From: Phycisphaerae bacterium
GTDB taxonomy: Bacteria; Planctomycetota; Phycisphaerae; Phycisphaerales; SM1A02
NCBI GenBank assembly: GCA_002690755.1
Contig: NZFT01000085.1
Location: forward strand, 956 to 12,783
Direction of reading: 5' to 3'
Length of the DNA: 11,828 nt
The notes beneath the pieces are model-generated. The model was not told the DNA's origin. It was given only the letters and a program-made list of their open reading frames with translations, and searched no databases. A program made the translations under genes and the position numbers. Shown piece by piece: positions 7,501-11,828 of this stretch; the first letter of the stretch is position 1; each line of letters starts with the position of its first letter.

Positions 7501-8571
7501 TCAGTTTCGGGGAAGTCGGACCCGTCCGGGGCCGACCACTTCGGCATCGAACCAGGCGGTGCGGTCACGCGGATCGCTGGTGCGGAGCCGACACTGGATG
7601 GTGTCGCCGACACGGCCCTTCTCGATCGCGATGCCTCGAACATGGATGCTGACGTGGCCGTCGTCCGCGATCACGAGGACATCGTCCCTCCGATCGACCA
7701 CGATCTCGGGCCGGAGATGAACGACCTCCAGAGCATGCCCTCCGGCGAGAGCGGTCTGCAACTGTCGGTCCTCGATCGAATCGAGGTCGAGCACGACGCT
7801 CGACGGACGGACCGGCCGCGGCTCCAGGGTGAAGTCGGACGCGTCGAGTCGACGACCCGGACGCAGTTCACGCGCGGCGACCGGCACCAGTTCGATGAGG
7901 CGGACGCGGACCGGGAGCAATCTCGCCCTCGAGACGCGTCCGTCGGAACGACGTCCGCCGATGCGGACCTGGAATCGGTCGCCCCGCAGATCGCCCTGCA
8001 CCGAGATCTCCGCGGTCGCGAGACCGGCGACCGCGTTCGCGAGTCGCGCGGGATCGAAACCGATCCGGATCGATTCACTGTCCGGCCCCCAGGCTTCGAT
8101 CACCCGTCCGGCGATCTCCTCGACGAGTCCGCCTCGGTCGAGAAGTTCGAACGGCGATCGAAGATCGATGGAATCCTCGACCGATCCGGCGGTCTTCGCG
8201 ACGGATCGAGGATTCGAATCGATGTCGAGATCGGCGCCGCGGGCGGCGCCCGCATCGATCCGGACCGCCGGCGGGCGGACCCGGGTCGTTCCACCTTCGA
8301 GCGAGAGTTCGCCCCAGTAGGCCCCGGCGTCGCCGAGCAGATCGCGGATCTCGTCGACCCGGATCCGAATCACGTCGTCGCGGGCCTCGTTCCGGACCAC
8401 GAGACCGCCGAAACCCTCCGCGACCGCCCCCTCGAGGATCGCGATGTCGCGAAGCAGCACGGGCTGATCGACGGTGGCACGTCGCACCGAATCCCGAAGT
8501 CGGATCACGTCCGCGGCGGCGGAGCCGGCCGCGAGCAGGGAGATGGTGATGCTGGAGATCAGGAGGTTCAT
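7501..8571 (-). CDS. flgA: Flagellar basal-body P-ring formation chaperone FlgA (extended form)
   Basis: FlgA is a periplasmic chaperone needed to assemble the FlgI P ring around the rod. The 356-aa protein begins with a Sec signal peptide (hydrophobic 2-19, cleavage near AAA-DV at 20-21). The recognisable part is C-terminal, about residues 224-354: an SAF-like repeat starting VPVAARELRPGRRLDASDF (229-247), then the block with RPEIVVDRRDDVLVI and VRGIAIEKGRVGDTI, ending in the family closing motif VVGPGRVRL (345-353). The preceding 200 residues are longer than in the well-studied proteins (E. coli FlgA is about 219 aa in total) and include a domain around 150-205 of likely FlgA N-terminal type. 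GGAG lies 8 nt upstream of the ATG. It follows flgG by 21 nt and precedes flgH by 54 nt. Confidence 0.85.
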   Translation of the reverse strand: MNLLISSITISLLAAGSAAADVIRLRDSVRRATVDQPVLLRDIAILEGAVAEGFGGLVVRNEARDDVIRIRVDEIRDLLGDAGAYWGELSLEGGTTRVRPPAVRIDAGAARGADLDIDSNPRSVAKTAGSVEDSIDLRSPFELLDRGGLVEEIAGRVIEAWGPDSESIRIGFDPARLANAVAGLATAEISVQGDLRGDRFQVRIGGRRSDGRVSRARLLPVRVRLIELVPVAARELRPGRRLDASDFTLEPRPVRPSSVVLDLDSIEDRQLQTALAGGHALEVVHLRPEIVVDRRDDVLVIADDGHVSIHVRGIAIEKGRVGDTIQCRLRTSDPRDRTAWFDAEVVGPGRVRLPRN

Positions 8572-8592
8572 GACGAGTTCTCCGATGCGGAA

Positions 8593-9399
8593 TCAGTTGG
8601 CGATGTTCACGACGGTTCGCAGCGTTTCGTCCGCGGCCTGCAGCGCCTGACTGTTCATTTCGAAGGTCCGCTGCGTCCGGATCAGGTCGACCAGCTGGGT
8701 GACCGGATCGACGTTCGACCCCTCGAGGTATCCGGACTTGATGCCACCGAGCCCGTCGGTTCCCGGATCCCCGGTCTGCACGGCGCCCGAGGCATAGGTC
8801 TCGAGATAGAGGTTCTGCCCGATGGCCTCGAGCCCGGCGTCGTTCTGGAAGTACGCGAGTTCGAGCTGACCCGCGAGGATGGGATCGACCTGGTTCGGAT
8901 CCTGGTAGTAGACGCTGCCGTCGGTGCCGATCGTGACGATCCCCGCATCGGGCGGGATCACGATGCCGCCCTCGACCCGGTATCCGGTGTTGTTGGCGAG
9001 CACGAGGCTGCCCTCCCCGTCGACCAGCAGCGCCCCGTCGCGGGTGTAGGCGACGCCTTCGCCGACGTCCCCCACGTCGATCTGCAGGAAACCCTTGCCT
9101 TCGATCATGACGTCGAGTGGACGGCCGGTGGCGATCGCGGGCCCCTGCTCGAAGTCGAGCTGGGTTCCGGCGACTTCGACGCCGAGGCCCACGAAGAGCC
9201 CGATCGGACTCGTGGAGTCCGCGATCTGGTTCTCAACCCCCGGCTGCTTCTTCTCGATGTAGTAGAGATCCTGGAAATTCGCGCGGCTCGACTTGAAGGC
9301 CGTGGTGTTGGCGTTCGCGAGGTTGTTCGCGGTGATGTCCAGCTGGGTGTTGAGGGCGGACATGCCGCTGGCCGAAGTGTTCAGTGCGAGGCTGCTCAT
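8593..9399 (-). CDS. flgG: Flagellar distal rod protein
   Basis: FlgG builds the distal rod of the flagellar basal body and is exported by the flagellar type III apparatus, so it has no signal peptide. The 268-aa length is close to the usual 260. The N-terminal rod signature is ITANNLANANTTAFKS (22-37), with the extension NFQDLYYIEKK just after it, which is a FlgG-type feature. IEGKGFLQI appears near residue 94, and YTRDGALLVDGEGSLV follows. The C-terminus ends with the coiled-coil half, GSNVDPVTQLVDLIRTQRTFEMNSQALQ then TLRTVVNI, which pairs with the N-terminal helix in rod assembly. The start is fixed by the conserved MSSLALNTSASGM. It follows flgF by 40 nt and precedes flgA by 21 nt. The assignment is secure at family level, and FlgG is favoured over FlgF by the Tyr-rich post-signature segment and full length. 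Confidence 0.95.
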   Translation of the reverse strand: MSSLALNTSASGMSALNTQLDITANNLANANTTAFKSSRANFQDLYYIEKKQPGVENQIADSTSPIGLFVGLGVEVAGTQLDFEQGPAIATGRPLDVMIEGKGFLQIDVGDVGEGVAYTRDGALLVDGEGSLVLANNTGYRVEGGIVIPPDAGIVTIGTDGSVYYQDPNQVDPILAGQLELAYFQNDAGLEAIGQNLYLETYASGAVQTGDPGTDGLGGIKSGYLEGSNVDPVTQLVDLIRTQRTFEMNSQALQAADETLRTVVNIAN

Positions 9400-9439
9400 G
9401 GTCGTGGTTCCGGAGGACGGAGGCGTGCGGGGTTCGCGA

Positions 9440-10192
9440 TCAGGCGACCGCGCCGAGGCGGTTCACGGCGAGTTCCATCATGCGATCGTGGAGGTCGATG
9501 AAGCGGGCGGAGGCCTGGACGGCGCGACTCGACGCGACGAGGTCGGTCATGCTGCGAATCGGGTCGACGCCCGAATCCTCGATCCAGCCCTGCTTGACGA
9601 AGACGTCGTCACCGGCGTCGGGCACCTTGCCGGCACCGACATGTCGGTAGAGATTGTCGCCGCCCTTGCGAAGACGATCGGTGTCGGGTCCGGCGATGCG
9701 GATGCGATCGATCGATTCACCGTCGACGGAGATCGTTCCGTCCTGACCGATCGAGACGGTGCCGGTCTCGGGCAGTCGGATCGGACGATTGCGAACGGAC
9801 ATCACCTGTCGGCCGTCGCCGTCGACGAGCTCGCCACGGACCCCGCGGTTGAATCCGCCGTCCCGGGTGAAGGCTTCGCCCTCGGCGTCCCGGACCACGA
9901 AGAAGCCCGAGCCGCTGATCGCGAGATCGAGATCACCACCGGCGGTGAATCCACCCTGGGCGAAGTTCGTCCAGGTGGGCTCGGCCAGCACGCCGCCGCC
10001 GAGTCGCTCGAGCAGCAACTGGGAAGGCACGTCGAGACCGAGTTCCTCGCGGGCGACGGGCCGCTCCCGGGTGAAGGTGTGATCCGCCTTGAAGCCCGCG
10101 GTCTGTGCGTTCGCGAGATTGTTGGAGATCACGTCCTGCCGATGCATCTCGGTCGAGAGACCGGCCGCCGACATCCAGAGTCCGTAGTTCAT
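9440..10192 (-). CDS. flgF: Flagellar proximal rod protein FlgF
   Basis: This 250-aa rod protein is exported through the flagellar type III system and forms part of the proximal rod below FlgG. It has the N-terminal signature DVISNNLANAQTAGFK (20-35), ISGSGFFVV in the middle with FTRDGGFNR after it, and a C-terminal helix with DSGVDPIRSMTDLVASSRAVQASARFIDLHDRMMELAVNRLG. The start at 10190-10192 (MNYGLWMSAAG) is chosen because it matches the family N-terminus and has GGAG about 10 nt upstream; the ATG at 10249 would add 19 unrelated basic residues. The ATG overlaps the stop of the upstream 104-aa ORF as ATGA, which indicates translational coupling. FlgG follows after 40 nt. The FlgF label rests on its shorter length and its position before flgG. 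Confidence 0.9.
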   Translation of the reverse strand: MNYGLWMSAAGLSTEMHRQDVISNNLANAQTAGFKADHTFTRERPVAREELGLDVPSQLLLERLGGGVLAEPTWTNFAQGGFTAGGDLDLAISGSGFFVVRDAEGEAFTRDGGFNRGVRGELVDGDGRQVMSVRNRPIRLPETGTVSIGQDGTISVDGESIDRIRIAGPDTDRLRKGGDNLYRHVGAGKVPDAGDDVFVKQGWIEDSGVDPIRSMTDLVASSRAVQASARFIDLHDRMMELAVNRLGAVA

Positions 10193-10503
10193 CGAGGCGT
10201 CTCCAGGGTGTCGCCACCGGCGGTGGCGATCGAGTCGCCATGACTGCAAGCAACCGCCGCGCCATCACCGACCGACATCGCGGTACCGCGGTGGACCGCC
10301 GCCGCGAGTCCGGCAAGGCGGAGAATCTCGGTCCCGAGTGCGCTGGAGTGATTCCCCGGACCGACCTTGCGGCGCAGCATCTGCAACAGACGCGCATCGA
10401 TTGCCGATGCGGAACGGGTTCCGGACGACAGGGGTCGGGCCTTGGATTGTCGCGAGCCGGTCCGGAGATCCTCTCCGGCCGCTCGAGGTCGTTCGATCCG
10501 CAT
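10189..10503 (-). CDS. Unrecognised 104-aa protein leading the flagellar flgFGAH operon
   Basis: I do not recognise this protein. It is supported as a gene by an AAGGAG ribosome-binding site 6 nt before the ATG, by an ATGA overlap of its stop with the flgF start, by GC-rich third positions like its neighbours, and by a candidate sigma-54 promoter about 40 bp upstream. The N-terminal 30 residues are basic and Ser/Arg-rich (starting MRIERPRAAGED) and look disordered. Residues about 34-73 (SAIDARLLQMLRRKVG, then LGTEILRLAGLAAAVHRG) could form two amphipathic helices. The tail is Gly/Ala-rich with a single Cys (VACSHGD). There is no signal peptide or transmembrane helix. Its size and position would suit a small regulator or chaperone such as FlgM or FlgN, but no signature of either is visible. 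An in-frame ATG at 10563 is less likely because it lies upstream of the inferred transcription start. Confidence 0.62.
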   Translation of the reverse strand: MRIERPRAAGEDLRTGSRQSKARPLSSGTRSASAIDARLLQMLRRKVGPGNHSSALGTEILRLAGLAAAVHRGTAMSVGDGAAVACSHGDSIATAGGDTLETPR

Positions 10504-10505
10504 GG

Positions 10506-10518
10506 GGCACTCCTTGCC
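10506..10518 (-). promoter_or_regulatory. Short inverted repeat with the ribosome-binding site in its loop
   Basis: On the - strand, GGCA (10515-10518) and TGCC (10506-10509) flank a 5-nt loop, AGGAG, which is most of the AAGGAG ribosome-binding site of the 104-aa ORF. The 4-bp stem is weak. It could present or partly mask the site in the mRNA, or it could be chance. Confidence 0.35.
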
Positions 10519-10524
10519 GAAAGC

Positions 10525-10548
10525 GGTTGCAACGGACTCCATGCAACC
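10525..10548. repeat. Perfect 7-bp inverted repeat overlapping the -12 element
   Basis: GGTTGCA at 10525-10531 and TGCAACC at 10542-10548 are exact reverse complements separated by 10 nt. The right arm covers the -12 region of the candidate sigma-54 promoter, and the left arm falls near the predicted transcription start. A DNA operator is therefore more plausible than an RNA hairpin. Confidence 0.5.
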
Positions 10549-10558
10549 ACCATGCCCA
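10542..10558 (-). promoter_or_regulatory. Candidate sigma-54 (RpoN) -24/-12 promoter of the flagellar operon
   Basis: Read on the - strand, the 17 bases TGGGCATGGTGGTTGCA align with the RpoN consensus YTGGCACGRNNNTTGCW with two mismatches. The invariant GG (-24) and GC (-12) are present at the correct spacing. The predicted start is near 10530, leaving a 5' leader of about 27 nt that contains the AAGGAG site of the 104-aa ORF. Sigma-54 control of rod and ring genes is well known in other flagellated bacteria. Whether this genome has an rpoN gene and a flagellar enhancer-binding protein cannot be seen here. Confidence 0.55.
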
Positions 10559-10582
10559 TTCACAAAAAAGGGATGTGAATGG
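10556..10582. repeat. Perfect 9-bp inverted repeat abutting the -24 element
   Basis: CCATTCACA at 10556-10564 and TGTGAATGG at 10574-10582 are exact reverse complements around a 9-nt spacer, AAAAAGGGA. The element is AT-richer than its surroundings and shares its left edge with the GG of the candidate -24 box. Neither strand has a T-tract after the repeat, so it is not an intrinsic terminator. A binding site for a dimeric regulator is the simplest reading. Confidence 0.55.
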
Positions 10583-11093
10583 CAGGAAGCCCGATCGGAA
10601 GGCGTCCAAGCCCGGACTCACCACGATTCCTGCGCCGGTCTCCGCGAGATCCGGGCCGAAGCTGCCGAACCCGAATCCACGACGGTCGCCCGACCGGAAC
10701 CCGACCGGCGCGTCGACGTCGGCCATCCTGCGTCAGACGGACATGCCCACGTCCGCGAAAGCGATCCGCAGGAACGCGGCACGAACCATCACCTCGGGAA
10801 CCATGAACGGCGTGGCTGATTTGAAGCGAAGCGTGAAGAACCGCATTCGAGGTGACATCGGGACCCGTTCTCGATCCCGGATGCGCCGGCAATTCCACCT
10901 GCGTGACACCAGGGACGGCTTATTCCGTCGGGCATGTCGGTTCTCCCCGATCTGAATCTGGCCGGAATGCGATGGTTGTTCCGATGACTCGGTCGATGAC
11001 CGGCAGGATTCGCACGGATCGCGAGCAACCGCCGGAATCACCCTGCCGGGCCGAGTACGACCCGACCAGTCCCCCGGCGAAGGATCGCGTCGC
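10583..11093. other. Intergenic region between divergent transcription units, no convincing gene
   Basis: This stretch of about 510 bp separates the flagellar promoter region from the cysteine-motif gene. Open frames of 70-200 codons occur on both strands but overlap one another, are very rich in Arg and Ser, lack ribosome-binding sites and resemble no family; they are expected by chance in GC-rich DNA. A weak CGGAC/GTCCG inverted repeat lies near 10738-10755. It would be the place for sigma-54 enhancer sites and for the promoter of the + strand genes, but I cannot identify either. Confidence 0.5.
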
Positions 11094-11462
11094 ATGCAGA
11101 CCGCACTCCGCAACGAAACGCTCCAGTTCGATCCCGAGTTGCACCGGCCGAGACCTCATCGGTCCGGACCCGCTTCCGGCGAGGCGACGGATCACGAAAG
11201 GTCCGCCGACGACGCCTCGGCGACGAACTGCTGCCCGTATTTCGAACGCAACGACGAACGATGCCAGGCTCGATTCTCACTCGCTCGACTTTCGGAAACG
11301 ATGGACGTCTGCCTTGGCAGCGGCGCGGCCGGATGTCTCATGTACCACCGCCTTCGGATGGAGGAGGAACAGGGCGTCGTGTTCGCCCACTCCCCCGCTC
11401 CGGCTCCCGTGACCCTCACCCATGACGGCGATTCGCTCCGGCTTCGACCGACCGGTTCGTGA
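11094..11462 (+). CDS. Small cysteine-motif protein upstream of the recombinase gene
   Basis: This 122-aa protein has no function I can name. Residues about 46-86 form a compact, conserved-looking core with CCPYFERNDERC (46-57), FSLARLSETMDVC (61-73) and C81 followed by MYHRL. The spacing from Cys47 is Cys-x9-Cys-x15-Cys-x7-Cys. The pattern suggests a small metal-binding (zinc or Fe-S) or disulphide module, and I have an uncertain recollection of similar cores (CPxFxxxDxRC...CxG...CxxY) in planctomycete proteins. The first 45 and last 35 residues are polar and low in complexity. The ATG is supported by GAAGGA ending 9 nt upstream. The 3' end overlaps the recombinase gene by 41 bp in another frame, so the two are probably co-transcribed and translationally coupled. 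There is no signal peptide or membrane helix. Non-ATG starts further downstream are possible. Confidence 0.62.
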   Translation: MQTALRNETLQFDPELHRPRPHRSGPASGEATDHERSADDASATNCCPYFERNDERCQARFSLARLSETMDVCLGSGAAGCLMYHRLRMEEEQGVVFAHSPAPAPVTLTHDGDSLRLRPTGS

Positions 11463-11828
11463 CTTCCTGACCTACGTTCGGATCGAAGCGGGACTCGCGC
11501 CCGCGACGCTCGATGCGTACGGCCGGGATCTCGGCGATCTCGTCGGCACCCTTCGATCGAACGGGATCGACCGCATCGACGATGTCGGCCCGAACGACGT
11601 CGCGGATCACCTCCGCGGCCTCAGCCGTGATCGTGGCTTCGAGCCGACCACCATCACGCGGCACCTCGCCACCGCACGGGTCTTCTTCCGCTGGCTCTGC
11701 GCGAACGGGAGGATCCAAAAGGACCCCGCCCGGCTGCTCGAACGACCGACCCGATGGAAGCGGGTGCCCGGCGTGATGAGTCCGCGACAGATGCGGAAAC
11801 TGATCGAAGCCCCGGCGCCGGAGCACGG
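11422..11828 (+). CDS. xerD: XerC/XerD-family tyrosine recombinase, N-terminal part (3' end outside window)
   Basis: The frame is open from the ATG at 11422 to the window end, giving 135 residues of a family usually about 300 long. Residues about 10-100 match the N-terminal core-binding (SAM-like) domain: FLTYVRIEAGLAPATLDAYGRDL (15-37), then TITRHLATARVFFRWLCANGRI (about 77-98) with NP-like DPA following. The linker RWKRVPGVMSPRQMRKLIEAP, leading into the catalytic domain, is typical of XerC/D. The catalytic Arg-His-Arg-Tyr residues lie beyond the window. Such enzymes resolve chromosome dimers at dif; integrases share the fold, but the N-terminal domain and linker read as the housekeeping type. 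An in-frame stop at 11410-11412 makes 11422 the first possible ATG. The start overlaps the end of the cysteine-motif gene. Choosing XerD over XerC is a guess. Confidence 0.88.
   Translation, partial: MTAIRSGFDRPVRDFLTYVRIEAGLAPATLDAYGRDLGDLVGTLRSNGIDRIDDVGPNDVADHLRGLSRDRGFEPTTITRHLATARVFFRWLCANGRIQKDPARLLERPTRWKRVPGVMSPRQMRKLIEAPAPEH

Noticed and set aside
6739..9501. 920-codon + strand frame antisense to flgH, flgA and flgG
   Set aside because: Long only because the GC-rich flagellar genes lack stops in that frame; the product is low-complexity and the - strand proteins are clear family members.
10501..10582. Cyclic-di-GMP or other riboswitch in the flagellar leader
   Set aside because: Three stem-loops in a row looked suggestive, but no conserved GEMM-type core sequence is present, and the sigma-54 match puts most of this sequence upstream of the transcription start.
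10556..10582. CRP/FNR-type site
   Set aside because: The half sites are oriented TCACA...TGTGA, the reverse of a CRP site (TGTGA...TCACA), and the 9-nt spacing does not fit.
10739..10955. Highly basic + strand frame of about 70 codons (MPTSAKAIRRNAARTI...) faintly reminiscent of a ribosomal protein
   Set aside because: No ribosome-binding site, no match to S20 or another basic small protein on reading it through, and the antisense frame is equally open.
10733..11113. 126-codon - strand frame in the intergenic region
   Set aside because: Arg/Ser-rich composition, overlaps other open frames, no ribosome-binding site and no recognisable motif; consistent with chance in GC-rich DNA.
11094..11828. 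Integrase of a mobile element
   Set aside because: No tRNA, att-like repeat or phage gene is visible nearby, and the N-terminal domain and linker look like housekeeping XerC/D; the catalytic half is outside the window, so this is not fully excluded.

Overview
This window is GC-rich, densely coded bacterial DNA. It most resembles a planctomycete of the class Phycisphaerae. That assignment is an inference from three things: a small membrane protein ending in a CPxCGYDxRG...CPECG zinc ribbon, which is common in that group; a flagellar L-ring protein with no lipobox; and gene starts with weak or absent Shine-Dalgarno sites alongside others with good ones. No rRNA, tRNA, CRISPR array, insertion sequence or prophage was found.

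Layout. (1) Positions 2-941, + strand: the 3' end of a mannose-1-phosphate guanylyltransferase gene, then ruvX/yqgF 4 nt later. (2) Positions 948-4237, - strand: trpC, zwf and pgl in transcription order. zwf and pgl encode the first two steps of the oxidative pentose phosphate pathway, and trpC encodes a tryptophan biosynthesis enzyme. (3) Positions 4263-6651, + strand: a CPBP-family membrane protease whose start lies head-to-head with trpC, then trpS, then a small two-helix zinc-ribbon protein starting on the base after the trpS stop. (4) Positions 6667-10503, - strand: a flagellar operon reading unknown 104-aa protein, flgF, flgG, flgA, flgH. It covers the rod, the P-ring chaperone and the L ring; flgI is not in the window. 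(5) Positions 10504-11093: a 590-bp intergenic region between divergent transcription units. (6) Positions 11094-11828, + strand: a small cysteine-motif protein whose 3' end overlaps the start of a XerC/D-type tyrosine recombinase that runs off the window.

The most interesting stretch is 10501-10582. The flagellar operon appears to start with an unrecognised 104-aa ORF that has an AAGGAG ribosome-binding site 6 nt before its ATG and an ATGA stop/start overlap with flgF. Just upstream lies a near-consensus sigma-54 (-24/-12) promoter. Two perfect inverted repeats abut or overlap its two core elements, and a third short inverted repeat places the ribosome-binding site in a hairpin loop. This suggests sigma-54-controlled rod and L-ring genes with an uncharacterised leading gene. 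The second unrecognised item is the cysteine-motif protein coupled to the recombinase gene.

The remaining genes are ordinary housekeeping genes, and most convergent or divergent neighbours are separated by fewer than 30 bp.
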